Origin: a virus | Direction: 5' to 3' (one strand) | Length of the DNA: 64,000 nucleotides | IMG/VR virus record: IMGVR_UViG_3300036823_000389 | Location: 1-64,000 of that record | In this document: in pieces, positions 16,207 through 25,471 of the stretch | How positions within the stretch are numbered: the first letter of the stretch is position 1 | Layout of the letters: each line of letters starts with the position of its first letter | Notes under the pieces: model-generated | What the model saw: the letters and a program-made list of their open reading frames with translations, nothing else | Told to the model about the DNA's origin: nothing | Database searches by the model: none | Program-made: the position numbers and the translations under genes

Positions 16207-19142
16207 GTGCGCTTCGTGCGCGCCGTCGTGTGGCGCTCCAACGCCCGAGACGTCGTGCTTTGTGGGTTCGAGAGTTCGGCCCGGAACGACTTCGGCGCCT
16301 CGGCGTGAACGATACCCGGGGTCTTGGCATCGATACGGTCGTCGATCATCACCATCAGCTCATCCGGGCCTACTTGTTGCGTGGTGACCCGAGAGCTGCC
16401 GTTGTTGATGATATTGACCTTCATCCCGCCAGAATTCGAGTTGGCCGGCGCCGCAAACAGCGGCGAGCGAGTAGTCATGCGGTCGAAATTCATGCCCGCG
16501 TTCATCGCAGCCAACGTGTTGATGTTGCCTGGTACGGCGCCGGCGTGCGAGACCCACTCACGGCCGTGGACGACGCCGGCGACGTTATTCGTCGGCATAT
16601 TACCGGTGTAGCCGCCATCTTCGAAGCCGGCGATCTTCGCCACGTTCACGGCCGCCGCGATCCCAACAGCGGCGGCCTCAATATAGTTGAACGGCGGGGG
16701 CGCAGACGCCAACGCCTTCTGCACGGCGAGAATGCCGTCGATAGTCGCTTGCGCGATCGCAGCGGCCTTGCCGATCGCGGCCAACGTCGCATTGCTCGAC
16801 TGCGACATCGTCGCCAAGTTGCTGAACACTTCGCTGGCGAACTGTAAGCGCTGTTGGCCTGCAGCCTCTTCAATGGCCGCACGCTTACGGGCGCCATCCT
16901 CTAGGATCGCGGTCATCGCCGCGTCATGTGCCGCGCCGCTGCCTTGGGTGGCTTGATAATACGCGTCGACAATTTGTTGCCGCTGTTGGATTTCGTTTTG
17001 CAGCACCGCCAACTGCGATTGCTGCGCAACGCCGGCGCCGGTGCCGAAGGGGTCGCTTTCGCCTAGGCCGGTGGCGAGCGAGTTGTAAGCTTGGCCTAGT
17101 CCGGTCTGCCCGATGGCGTATGTCGCCTGCCCCCCGCTGATTTCGCCCGTGCCTTGCTGGCGATGCGCCTCTGCGATAGTGCGCTGGTCTTCACGGTACG
17201 GGTTGATCGAAGCGTCAATACGCGCTTGCGCGGCTAACTGATCGTTTATGGCCTGCACGGTGTGGAGATGCTCCAAGGCGGCATCGGCAACCTCTTTGCC
17301 CCACTTCGCCGATAGAGCCAAATATTGGGCTTCAACGGCACGATCAGGGATACTGGTCGCGAGAAGTGCTTGGCCGCGCGCGATCTGGTCCGTCAGATCG
17401 GTTTGCACAGTATTGGTATCGGAAAGCGTGAGACTATTTTTAATCGCTAGCACCTGCGCATCGCTGAGGTGTTTGACAGCATCGGCATACGTCTGCGAGA
17501 GGTTTTTGGCGGCAACGCCGTGCGCCTTCTCGTCGATTTGCGCGCCCTTGACAATCGCCGCCTGCAGACGCTGCTGTTCCGTGGTCAGCCCCGCGGCAAT
17601 CGCTGCCTGGTCGAGCTGAGCGAGATAGCCGCCGAACGTCTCCTTGACGTGGTCCGCCGCGTCCTGCGCTTTCTTGTCAGCATCGCCCTGGATCTTCAGC
17701 GCAACAGCATGATCGATATCGGACCGCTGCTTGGCCGTGAACTGCTGGTTATAGATGTCGTTGGATTCTGCAAGCCCCAGGTTCTGCGCGCGAATCTCTT
17801 GGCCCATGCCTCTGAGATATGCTTGCGCCGCTTCATAATGTGCGGCCTGCAGTGCCGCCTGGGCAGTGCTTAGCCCCGCAGCGGTGGCGGCCAACTGCTG
17901 TTTTGCGATGAACTGGTCCAACTGATCGTTTTGTAACGTCGAGGTGTTGGCTGCCGCGCCGGTGCCCGTCAGTATCTTGGTATTGTGGAAAAAATCATCC
18001 ACGCCAGCATCTGCAGCGGCCTGTTGGTTGGCGGCATGTTGCCTTGCCGCGTACGCGGCATTCGCCTCGCCTTCCGTCATCAGCATGGCCGAACCAAGCT
18101 TGCTCCAGAAATCCTGATCCGACATTTTGCTCAGCCGGTCGAGTTCGGAAAGGAGATCTGTAATGGCATGCGCAAAAACAGTGATGTGCGGCGTGGCGGC
18201 GATCTCAAGCTGCTCCGACGCCTTGGTGAGTTGCAAGCTGGCCTCTTGTGCCTTTCGGGCGACCTCCTCGTCGAGCACCCGGCCCTGTTCGTGATATTTG
18301 GAGACGAGGTCGCCAGAACTGACGGCCAGTGTCGCGAGTGACGCTCCGACCTCCTGACCCGCGCGACCAAAAAACCGTACCTCTTCAGCGGCACGTTGGG
18401 CGGGGTCCTGGATTTGCGCAATTGCCTGCGTCACCGCTGTAACCGCCGCCTCTATAGGGTTGGATGCGGTCGCCAACTGGCGCCAATCGACGCCGAGATG
18501 GTTGAACTCAGCCCGCGCGGCACTTACGCCAAGCTCAGCATCGCCAAGCGTTTTGGACAACTTTTGCACCAACGTGTCCGCGACATCGGATGCCGCGCCA
18601 CTATCCGCCAGGGCCGCGCGGTAGGCCTGGAGTGCCGACGCAGACACACCAACCCGATCAGCCTGGTCCACCAACGCTGCCGCCGTCTTGAACACGTCCT
18701 CGCCCCATTGGACCACCGAACCGATGCTGAGCGCGATGCCGAACTGGCTGAGCAAGCCGATTCCCTGGCTGATGCCGGCGCGAAAGTCGTCGAGCGCGCT
18801 ATTGGTCTCGTGGTACTTCGTTCCCAACAGCGCCACACGCTGGGCGTGCTGGTCGGTCGTGATAATGCCCTGCTGAAGAGCGGCATCTGCAACCTTCATC
18901 GCGCGTGCCATTTGGTCCTGCTGCCGGGCACCCTCCACCACCGCCAGGGTTTGGCGTGTATAAGCCTGCTGGGCCGAGAGCGCGCGCTTCGCCGCCGTGT
19001 CGGTGACGGTTGCGGTTGTCCCGCTCGTGGTCGCGAGGCGCGTTTGCGCTGCGCTGACATTGTTCAATGACGAGGCCAGGGAGTTGAGGCTTTGCTGCCC
19101 ATCCCCCTGGATCGTCACTTTCCGGAGTAGTTCAACTTGCAT
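16203..19142 (-). CDS. Tail tape measure protein
   Basis: 979 residues. Long heptad-like, Ala/Gln-rich helices fill most of the protein, with hydrophobic stretches typical of tape measures (ISQGIGLLSQFGIALSIGSVV; near the C-terminus, AAAVGIAAAVNVAKIAGF followed by the frequent FEDGGYTG end motif). It fixes tail length, and the size predicts a tail of roughly 130-150 nm if the usual ratio holds. It follows the chaperone frameshift region, as in other siphoviruses. Confidence 0.9.
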   Translation of the reverse strand: MQVELLRKVTIQGDGQQSLNSLASSLNNVSAAQTRLATTSGTTATVTDTAAKRALSAQQAYTRQTLAVVEGARQQDQMARAMKVADAALQQGIITTDQHAQRVALLGTKYHETNSALDDFRAGISQGIGLLSQFGIALSIGSVVQWGEDVFKTAAALVDQADRVGVSASALQAYRAALADSGAASDVADTLVQKLSKTLGDAELGVSAARAEFNHLGVDWRQLATASNPIEAAVTAVTQAIAQIQDPAQRAAEEVRFFGRAGQEVGASLATLAVSSGDLVSKYHEQGRVLDEEVARKAQEASLQLTKASEQLEIAATPHITVFAHAITDLLSELDRLSKMSDQDFWSKLGSAMLMTEGEANAAYAARQHAANQQAAADAGVDDFFHNTKILTGTGAAANTSTLQNDQLDQFIAKQQLAATAAGLSTAQAALQAAHYEAAQAYLRGMGQEIRAQNLGLAESNDIYNQQFTAKQRSDIDHAVALKIQGDADKKAQDAADHVKETFGGYLAQLDQAAIAAGLTTEQQRLQAAIVKGAQIDEKAHGVAAKNLSQTYADAVKHLSDAQVLAIKNSLTLSDTNTVQTDLTDQIARGQALLATSIPDRAVEAQYLALSAKWGKEVADAALEHLHTVQAINDQLAAQARIDASINPYREDQRTIAEAHRQQGTGEISGGQATYAIGQTGLGQAYNSLATGLGESDPFGTGAGVAQQSQLAVLQNEIQQRQQIVDAYYQATQGSGAAHDAAMTAILEDGARKRAAIEEAAGQQRLQFASEVFSNLATMSQSSNATLAAIGKAAAIAQATIDGILAVQKALASAPPPFNYIEAAAVGIAAAVNVAKIAGFEDGGYTGNMPTNNVAGVVHGREWVSHAGAVPGNINTLAAMNAGMNFDRMTTRSPLFAAPANSNSGGMKVNIINNGSSRVTTQQVGPDELMVMIDDRIDAKTPGIVHAEAPKSFRAELSNPQSTTSRALERHTTARTKRT

Positions 19143-19144
19143 GG

Positions 19145-19512
19145 TCAGCTCTTTTTTGCACTCTCGGCATGTCGCTTGACCTGGTCTGCGAGCCAATCGA
19201 GATAGACCACGTCCATCGCCCAGAGCATGCGCGCCAGCAATCGTGCGTCTTCAACGCCATTTCTGGCCGCATATCGCTCTATCGATGACCATGGTATTCG
19301 GCCGGCGCCGCCCATCGCCAAGAGCGGGCGATCGGTGGTGAGTAGGTGCCATGCGTCCCAATACTCGGACGCGACATCCGTCAGTTCAGCGTCGTCCGGT
19401 ATTTCCACGTCCCGAACGAGGGGGACGGCGTCCGCCTCTTCTTCTGCAAGGTCGGCCAAAAATTCGTCTGCGCCCTTCTGCGTCAGATTGTAGTGAAGGG
19501 CGCCTATGAGTT
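19145..19512 (-). CDS. Tail assembly chaperone, frameshift extension (GT-type T part)
   Basis: This frame has no ATG of its own in a useful place; the only initiator candidate is a TTG at 19457-19459. The frame is open back to the slippery site at 19510-19516, so it is best read as a -1 extension of the gene ending at 19504. The extension adds about 122 residues, ending in the helical WAMDVVYLDWLADQVKRHAESA. This layout (short G, longer GT) precedes the tape measure in most siphoviruses. Confidence 0.75.
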
Positions 19513-19920
19513 TTTTTCCGTCACCCCGTCCGCCTCGTCATCTTCCGCATCCACGGCCATTGCGGCGATCAGCACTCCGTCCCGGAACGATGCGTAGTCC
19601 GCCGACGTCAGAAAGACCTTCGCTTGCTCATAGCTGTAGTCGCTCATCTTGCCGTCGTCGCCTTCGACGTTTTTCCAATCGCCAAGCGAGTGGTCGAGCA
19701 GACACACACCCGTGATGCGGTCCAGTTCGACCGGATCGACCACGCCACCCTTGCGCTTCGACGGGGGAAGCGCCCGAATCATCGATTGCATCCGCCGGCG
19801 GTAATCGGGATTGCTTGTGCCGCGCACAAACAACTCGATATCGCCCAGGCCGACAATATCCTTTTGCCAACGGCCCTTGTTGGCGATGTCGGCGTTGTTC
19901 TTGAGGCTTGAAAGCTTCAT
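19504..19920 (-). CDS. Tail assembly chaperone (G-type)
   Basis: 138 residues. It begins MKLSSLKNNADIANKGRWQ, a start seen in DUF-type phage tail chaperones that describe the tail tube or tape contacts, and ends DGVTEKNS at the slippery site. It lies between the tail tube and tape measure genes. The ATG at 19918-19920 has little ribosome-binding sequence; the open frame continues upstream but through a hairpin. Confidence 0.75.
   Translation of the reverse strand: MKLSSLKNNADIANKGRWQKDIVGLGDIELFVRGTSNPDYRRRMQSMIRALPPSKRKGGVVDPVELDRITGVCLLDHSLGDWKNVEGDDGKMSDYSYEQAKVFLTSADYASFRDGVLIAAMAVDAEDDEADGVTEKNS
19510..19516 (-). other. -1 programmed frameshift slippery heptamer
   Basis: On the minus strand the heptamer reads A AAA AAC in the zero frame (codons GAA AAA AAC), two codons before the TAG stop of the upstream chaperone gene. 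A shift of -1 enters the long downstream frame with no intervening stop. This is the canonical slippery type. Confidence 0.8.
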
Positions 19921-19941
19921 TGGGTTCCTCTGTTCGGAGAG

Positions 19942-19973
19942 CGGCAGGCGGCGTCCGAACACACCGCCTGCCG
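19942..19973. terminator. Intergenic hairpin after the tail tube gene
   Basis: Ten-base stem CGGCAGGCGG / CCGCCTGCCG with a 12-base loop. On the minus transcript it follows the tail tube gene and precedes the chaperones. There is no T-tract, so it is more likely an attenuator or mRNA-stabilising hairpin than a full terminator. Confidence 0.5.
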
Positions 19974-20076
19974 GTTGCGTACGCACTCCCCCGCCGCCCG
20001 GACCGAAGGCCGCGCGGTGAAGGTCTTTGCTCCGTTGTTCGGACACGGAGCTGTTCGAATTGGATTGTGGCGGCGG

Positions 20077-21558
20077 CTACGCCTCGAAATACTCAAGACG
20101 ATCCATCAGCACCACGGCGCTCGTGACGGTTTCGTCTTTCGACGCCTTGGCTTCCAGCGAGAGCATGACGTCCTTGTTCTTCGCGTCCGCGTTTGGCGAG
20201 CCGTTGCCGTTGTACGTCACATACGGGAACTGGATGATCACCGCGCGGCTGTCCTTCGCGACACGGCCATTGACCGCAGTCGGTGTGCCGGCGAAGAGTT
20301 TCTGCAGGAACGTATTGTCGCCGAAATAGGTGTTCAGCGTGAGGGTGGCGCCTACCTCGTGGCTTCCGATCCCGGCCGCGCCGGGGACGTCGACCGCATC
20401 TTGCGATGTCAGGACCGGTGACACCTTGAAGCTCAGTTCCTGAAGGAAATTCGGCGCTGCAAACGGAGTGCCGGCCTCTGCCACCCGGCCCACATTGGCG
20501 CCGCAAGCCATCACGCCATAGGTCGTCTGCGACGACACAGGATCCGGGCTCGCGTCCAAGGACGTTCGGCTCTGGCTGACACCAGTCATGCCCTGGAACG
20601 AGGCGCTGCCGGTGATCTTCTTCTTCGCCGTCCAGGTCTGCGAATACTCGCTGGCCACCATGCCAGGCTGCGCGATGTAGGTCGGCAGGGCCTGGGCTTT
20701 GAAACCGCGCTCGATCGTCTGCGCGACTTGGGTGAGGGCGTTCTTGATCTGGTCACCAAACCAGAACTTCATCGTCAGGCCTGTGCCGGTCTCCGTCGCC
20801 CATCCCGCGGGCAGGTTGTCGAGCGTAATCGCGTGCGTGGTGACCGCCACGACGCGCACCCAAGTATTCAAGGCGGTCGTCACGAACCGGTTGCCCGCAC
20901 CGCTGCCGCCGATCTTGAGCCACCGGCCGGGCGTGAGCGCGGCGATGCTCGTAAAGTCGAGCGTCGTCGACTGAAGGCCGCCGGCGGTCGCATTGATGTC
21001 GCCTGCCGCGCCTTGGAACCCGACGCATTTCACGCGCGCGGCGGCGGGCGGCACGGCTTCATCCGTCAGGCCAGCGCCGATGAAGCGCGGGACGGTCGCG
21101 GAACCCGTGGTGCATTTGAACACGCCGTTGTTGCCGGCGACACCAAACCCCGTAAAGCGATAGAGCTCGCTGACCGCGAATGCGGTGCCCGTCACAGCAG
21201 TCAGCACCTCGTTCGTCGTGGCCACAGCAGTGACGACGCTGTCGGCGGTGCCGTCATTGTCGCGCTGGTTCGTGTTGGACCAGGTGTTGTGAAACGCGGA
21301 CTCGATCAGAACCGACTCGGGCGAGAACGGGACCGGATAGCTGAATTCGAAGTTGATCCCGCCGTCTGAACTCTCGCCGTTCATGATCGGCGGGGACGTC
21401 ATCCCGTCATCACGCAGCTCCTCGGAGTCCTCGAACGTCGGGACAGCTTTGAGGCTCTCGCCGGTGATGCGCATCGCGCGCATGCGCGGCGTGGCCGGCG
21501 TCGTGCCGGGCGTCACTTCGCGGACGGAACAGACCTGGGTGCGATTGCTGCTCGTCAT
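20077..21558 (-). CDS. Major tail tube protein
   Basis: 493 residues, longer than the usual 200-350, with added domains. The start (VCSVREVTPGTTPATPRMRAMRITGESLK) and the later FEFSYPVPFSP and MTGVSQSRTS elements match the phage tail tube family of large lambda-like siphoviruses. It forms the tail tube around the tape measure. It is followed by a strong hairpin and is expected to be highly expressed. Confidence 0.78.
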   Translation of the reverse strand: MTSSNRTQVCSVREVTPGTTPATPRMRAMRITGESLKAVPTFEDSEELRDDGMTSPPIMNGESSDGGINFEFSYPVPFSPESVLIESAFHNTWSNTNQRDNDGTADSVVTAVATTNEVLTAVTGTAFAVSELYRFTGFGVAGNNGVFKCTTGSATVPRFIGAGLTDEAVPPAAARVKCVGFQGAAGDINATAGGLQSTTLDFTSIAALTPGRWLKIGGSGAGNRFVTTALNTWVRVVAVTTHAITLDNLPAGWATETGTGLTMKFWFGDQIKNALTQVAQTIERGFKAQALPTYIAQPGMVASEYSQTWTAKKKITGSASFQGMTGVSQSRTSLDASPDPVSSQTTYGVMACGANVGRVAEAGTPFAAPNFLQELSFKVSPVLTSQDAVDVPGAAGIGSHEVGATLTLNTYFGDNTFLQKLFAGTPTAVNGRVAKDSRAVIIQFPYVTYNGNGSPNADAKNKDVMLSLEAKASKDETVTSAVVLMDRLEYFEA

Positions 21559-21639
21559 GAAACTCTCCTGCTGCGCGGCGGTATGCCGGCGCTGTTCGTC
21601 GGTGGAAGCGGTCTGGGCTGCCTATTGGACTGCGATGGG

Positions 21640-21849
21640 CTATTCGCCCTGCAGGTTGCCGATTTGCGGCAGGTGCTCGGCCTCAAGCGCGGCATCGACG
21701 GACGGCGCCGCGCCGTCCCGGACGATGAACCCTTGCGCGACGAGGTTGCCGAACCGGTGGGGCGAGAGATCCTCGTCGGGACCGAGCATCGTGCCCACAG
21801 CAAACCGCCGAACGTGCGTGTTGAATTTCTTCGAAACGGAATAGGTCAT
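21640..21849 (-). CDS. Small hypothetical protein between head-tail and tube genes
   Basis: 69 residues, start preceded by GGAGACCGAC. The body reads like a small head-tail region accessory (HRFGNLVAQGFIVRDGAAPS). No family assigned. Confidence 0.55.
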   Translation of the reverse strand: MTYSVSKKFNTHVRRFAVGTMLGPDEDLSPHRFGNLVAQGFIVRDGAAPSVDAALEAEHLPQIGNLQGE

Positions 21850-21858
21850 GTCGGTCTC

Positions 21859-22314
21859 CTAAGCGTCGATCAGGCGCCACTCGATTGCGAGCGGCAGTTG
21901 AAACCAATTGCCTTCTTCTTCGGCGGCAGCGGTGCCTTCGCCAATGAACGCGTCCATGAATTCCAGTGAACCATCGAGCAGCGTGAGCCCGCGAAAGATA
22001 TCGGCCAATTGCTTGCAGAGATTTCTGGCGCGCGAGGATCCTGTTCCGACCGGAACGAACACCGGCAACCACAGATGTCCTTCTTCATCCCACCTATTTT
22101 GCGCCGCGGTCGGGGCGCCGATCGACACTTGGCCGTAAATGACGCCCGTTAGTGCCATCGATATCCATGGGGCCGGCGGTTCTGGCACGCCGAACAGGTC
22201 GTTCTCGAAGCGAAATGGCGGAACAACAGATGTGTCCGGATCGGCCAGGATCGCCACTACGCTTGCGTCCTGCAGATGGGCCTTTATTGCATCGTAGACA
22301 GCGTCATCGGCCAT
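21859..22314 (-). CDS. Tail terminator-like protein
   Basis: 151 residues. It starts MADDAVYDAIKAHLQDAS and carries the pattern PWISMALTGVIYGQVSIG, then WLPVFVPVGTGSSRARNLCKQLADIF. The size, fold pattern and position between the gp10-like and tail tube genes fit tail terminator (tail completion) proteins. Two bases separate it from the preceding gene. Confidence 0.6.
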   Translation of the reverse strand: MADDAVYDAIKAHLQDASVVAILADPDTSVVPPFRFENDLFGVPEPPAPWISMALTGVIYGQVSIGAPTAAQNRWDEEGHLWLPVFVPVGTGSSRARNLCKQLADIFRGLTLLDGSLEFMDAFIGEGTAAAEEEGNWFQLPLAIEWRLIDA

Positions 22315-22316
22315 AG

Positions 22317-22985
22317 TCACCGCCCGATCGTCACGAAGATTGCTGGAACTCGGGTCTCCCACTCACGTCCGCCGGACCACACCCCGTGCCGCTTTTTGTG
22401 CTGCGATGGTGCGCCGCCGTAAGGCATGAAAGGTGACCGCCATCCGAATTGGACACGGGCAATATTTCCAAATTGGCTGTTCGCCTTCGTCGCCGTGATC
22501 TCGTAGACGCCCTTCGGCGCCTGTGGTGATTCCGGTGGACTGCCTGCGGCGCCCTCAATTTTGCGCGCATACGGCACGCTGCTGAGGAAGACGTATTCTC
22601 TCGCTTCTGGCACCACCACGCCGATCGGCACCTCAGCTCCATCCGCAAAGAGCGTATGGCTTGCCTGATAGCGCCCGCTCTGGACAGGCGACACTTTGCG
22701 CAACTCGTCTCCGATGAATACCAACAGGTCGGCTACCAGTTCGTATTCGCGGACGATCACTCCGTCGGGACGCACGCTGTCGAGCGTCGCGCCTTCAACG
22801 CCGTCCACGAACGTGTGGTTCGGCGGAATTCTGCCCAGCACCCGCCGATTCGTCTCATCCGCTTCGCCCAACGCCGCCCTTGCGGCATCCGCAAACTGCT
22901 TACTCCTGCCTGCCGGCGAAAGTGTCTCGTCGATGATCAGCCGGATATCGCGGTCGATGGGATCGACGCGGGTCTTGACGGCCAT
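22317..22985 (-). CDS. HK97 gp10-like neck protein
   Basis: 222 residues. The central VSPVQSGRYQASHTLFADG and FLSSVPYARKIE elements are characteristic of gp10-type head-tail joining proteins. Position between the head-closure and tail-terminator genes agrees. Confidence 0.65.
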   Translation of the reverse strand: MAVKTRVDPIDRDIRLIIDETLSPAGRSKQFADAARAALGEADETNRRVLGRIPPNHTFVDGVEGATLDSVRPDGVIVREYELVADLLVFIGDELRKVSPVQSGRYQASHTLFADGAEVPIGVVVPEAREYVFLSSVPYARKIEGAAGSPPESPQAPKGVYEITATKANSQFGNIARVQFGWRSPFMPYGGAPSQHKKRHGVWSGGREWETRVPAIFVTIGR

Positions 22986-23003
22986 CGCAAGAGCCTCCGC
23001 GCC

Positions 23004-23330
23004 CTAGCCTTTGACCCTGCAGAGGTGGACCAGTAATACCGTTCCGAGAAACTTTGGCTCATATGCGTCGATGGTTTTGGTTTTTCCGTCGATCACCATC
23101 TGATCGTTGATCTTCGGCGGTCCCGGCCATGTCGCTGCCAAAATCTCAGCATCAGAGAAAATGACGTGGCTCTCGCTCTGTACTACCGAACCAACGAGGC
23201 GCGAGATCATAGCGCCATCGGTCGTCCCGTAGACGGTCACCTCGCCTGTGCCAGAGACCAAGCCGCGGCGGAGAACCATCGGCCGACCGAAGTTCTTGAG
23301 CGCGCTACTGATTGATTCGGCAGCGCTCAT
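23004..23330 (-). CDS. Head closure / head-tail joining protein
   Basis: 108 residues, beta-rich (VLRRGLVSGTGEVTVYG; INDQMVIDGKTKTIDAYEPKFLG), the compact fold expected for a head-closure ring protein. Position after the connector gene supports it. Confidence 0.6.
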   Translation of the reverse strand: MSAAESISSALKNFGRPMVLRRGLVSGTGEVTVYGTTDGAMISRLVGSVVQSESHVIFSDAEILAATWPGPPKINDQMVIDGKTKTIDAYEPKFLGTVLLVHLCRVKG

Positions 23331-23334
23331 ACCC

Positions 23335-23994
23335 TCACCCGATTTGTATATTGCGGTAGCGTTCGAGAGGCGCCGTCACCGCGGCGGGCCAGTCGGTGTC
23401 AGCCTTTGCGCTGTCGAACAACGTGTAGCTGTAGAGGCCGGATAAGATATCCTCGGAGCGCAACGCTGGGTCTCTCGCCGCGTTGAACTTCGCGGCCTTG
23501 ATCAATTCCAACGCGGCCCCCTGGACCGCGTCAGGCAACGTCGGATTTGCGTCGTCTGGGAGCGCGAAACCGACCGCGTAGGAGACGATGACCTTTCGTG
23601 AACGCCAAGCTGACCTGCAATCACCCCGCAGACGAAAAAGAATGCCGGCCGCGACGTCAAGCTCGTAGTCATCGGGTGAAAGAGAAAGCCCATCTTCGTC
23701 GACACTTGCGACCGCGCAATAGTCGCTCAACCCGGATGATCCAGGGTAACCATAGGCCAGAACGAGTTCGTTGGCTGGCGTCGCGGTCCGGAACGTCTGC
23801 GCCACGCTGTCGCGAGCGAATTCCCGGCCACAGTGCCCCACGATGGCCTGAGACGCACGAGCAATGTACCGGCCAATTATTTGATCCGATGGCACAGTTG
23901 ATATTCCGAGTTCCTCCTTGACCACCGCCAGCGAGACGAGATCCCGATTGGTCGCTCGGGCGACCACCGCGATCATGGACGAGTTCATCGCCAT
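23335..23994 (-). CDS. Head-tail connector (gp6-like adaptor)
   Basis: 219 residues. The N-terminus (LVSLAVVKEELGIS, then IIGRYIARASQAIVGHCGREF) matches the helical start of gp6/gp15-type adaptor proteins that bind the portal. C-terminal helices follow a beta insertion. Two close ATGs are possible as starts. Confidence 0.7.
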   Translation of the reverse strand: MAMNSSMIAVVARATNRDLVSLAVVKEELGISTVPSDQIIGRYIARASQAIVGHCGREFARDSVAQTFRTATPANELVLAYGYPGSSGLSDYCAVASVDEDGLSLSPDDYELDVAAGILFRLRGDCRSAWRSRKVIVSYAVGFALPDDANPTLPDAVQGAALELIKAAKFNAARDPALRSEDILSGLYSYTLFDSAKADTDWPAAVTAPLERYRNIQIG

Positions 23995-23997
23995 ACC

Positions 23998-24405
23998 TTA
24001 CTTACCCATGATCAGCACGATCGTGCCGCCCTTGGCGTTGCCGGCGTTCGCGACCGTTGGGTAGAGATTTCCGCCTTCGTGGAAGACGCGCTGCAGTGCA
24101 GTCGTGCCGTCGCCCACTTGCGGCACGCCGATCTTGCGCGTGGCGTTTGAAACATTCGCGCCAGTGCCGGTAAGGAAATCCACGCCGCCGCTGATTGCGT
24201 CGAGCAGCGTCACGTCATAGAGATCCGATGGCTGCGTGCCGCCGCCATCGGGCATGAACTTCACCTGATGGATGTGACCGCGCTTGAATTCGATGGGATT
24301 CTCCGCAACAGCACCGCCGGCAGAGCAAACCCAGGCCATGCTGTACTTCGTGTAGCCGCCGCCCAAGTCGGAACTCGTGAGCGTGACGGAGCCTGCTACG
24401 GCCAT
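23998..24405 (-). CDS. Small capsid-associated protein
   Basis: 135 residues, beta-rich and glycine-rich (GSVTLTSSDLGGGYTKYSMAWVC). It lies in the capsid cluster after the beta-helical protein, separated by a hairpin. Possibly a decoration or accessory head protein. Family not assigned. Confidence 0.6.
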   Translation of the reverse strand: MAVAGSVTLTSSDLGGGYTKYSMAWVCSAGGAVAENPIEFKRGHIHQVKFMPDGGGTQPSDLYDVTLLDAISGGVDFLTGTGANVSNATRKIGVPQVGDGTTALQRVFHEGGNLYPTVANAGNAKGGTIVLIMGK

Positions 24406-24428
24406 GCTGGTCGCTCCCCTGAATGGAT

Positions 24429-24454
24429 GCGGCGCGCCCTTGCGAGCGCGCCGC
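24429..24454. terminator. Intergenic hairpin, capsid cluster 3
   Basis: Nine-base stem GCGGCGCGC / GCGCGCCGC, loop of eight. On the minus transcript it follows the beta-helical gene. No T-tract. Confidence 0.45.
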
Positions 24455-24465
24455 CCCTGTTATGC

Positions 24466-25383
24466 CTAGGCGTCGGTCGACGCCGTGATGTTCGTCTGCA
24501 TCGAAGACTCGCCGGCCAGGTTCACGATATTGATCGGCTGGAAGTAGACGAACGTGGCGCCGGTGCAGGCCTCAGTGATGTTCGCCGCGTTGTCCTGCAG
24601 GCGCAGGTTGAGGTTCGGCCCGATCATTCCGGTCGAGCCTGTGATGGTGTCGATCAGGAAGATGTCGACCGAGTTGCGCGTGCGCGCCCAGCAATCGTGA
24701 ACCTCGAGATCCGTGGTCGCGGTGGTGCGGATATCGATCACACCGACCGAGAAGTTGCCATCGAAGCGGCAGTTCTTGATCTCAATACGATCGCCGCCCA
24801 CCAGCGCGATCGCCGCGCCGGTGCCGGCCGCGGTATCACCGTCATAACGAAGGCCGTCGACCACCATGCGATCCGCGCCGGCGGTCGTGAGCAAGAAGAC
24901 GGTAACCTGGCCGGTCACGTCGCGATATTCGCAGTCCTTCAGCAGGAAGTCGGCCGCAGACACCACGAAGGCCGATACGACCGCGTCGATGGCACCGATA
25001 AACAGCAGGTTGCGGATCGAGGAGTTGGCGGCCGAGACGGCCACAGTGCCCGCGGTCGCGGTGAAATTGATTTTGGGACGCACTGCACCGGTGCCGATGC
25101 CGATGATCTCTACGCCCGCAACATCCAGTGCCAGCGCCGCGGCGGTGCCGATCGTTTCGACATGGCCGGGCATCACATAGATGCGGTCGCCCTGGTTGGC
25201 GGTGCACAGACCGATCGCATAGTCGATCGAGGCGCACGGCGCATCGGGGTTCTGACCGTAGCCGGCGCCGTCCGTGCCGGTCAGCGAACAGACGAAGAAG
25301 ATATTGCCGGTGGTGAGCGAATTGTTGACCACGGTGAACATGCCGCCCGACTGCTTGCGGACAAAGAGTTCGGTACGAGACAT
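24466..25383 (-). CDS. Beta-helical virion protein, possible head decoration or fibre
   Basis: 305 residues. Repeating short strands with alternating hydrophobics and Asn/Asp turns (SIRNLLFIGAIDA, FLLKDCEYRDVTG, DRIEIKNCRFDG, DLEVHDCWARTR) indicate a right-handed parallel beta-helix like pectate-lyase folds. A gene in this place, downstream of the capsid gene and bounded by hairpins, is probably a structural head protein. Confidence 0.65.
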   Translation of the reverse strand: MSRTELFVRKQSGGMFTVVNNSLTTGNIFFVCSLTGTDGAGYGQNPDAPCASIDYAIGLCTANQGDRIYVMPGHVETIGTAAALALDVAGVEIIGIGTGAVRPKINFTATAGTVAVSAANSSIRNLLFIGAIDAVVSAFVVSAADFLLKDCEYRDVTGQVTVFLLTTAGADRMVVDGLRYDGDTAAGTGAAIALVGGDRIEIKNCRFDGNFSVGVIDIRTTATTDLEVHDCWARTRNSVDIFLIDTITGSTGMIGPNLNLRLQDNAANITEACTGATFVYFQPINIVNLAGESSMQTNITASTDA

Positions 25384-25430
25384 TTCTTGGGTTCCTTCCA
25401 GTGTGATGCCTGAGGCGGCAGAGCGAAGTC

Positions 25431-25455
25431 ACGGGGCGGCATCCTGCCGCCCCGT
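25431..25455. terminator. Intergenic hairpin, capsid cluster 2
   Basis: Ten-base perfect stem ACGGGGCGGC / GCCGCCCCGT with loop ATCCT, between the gene ending at 25472 and the one starting at 25383 (minus direction). Confidence 0.5.
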
Positions 25456-25471
25456 TTGCGGCAGACGGCGA

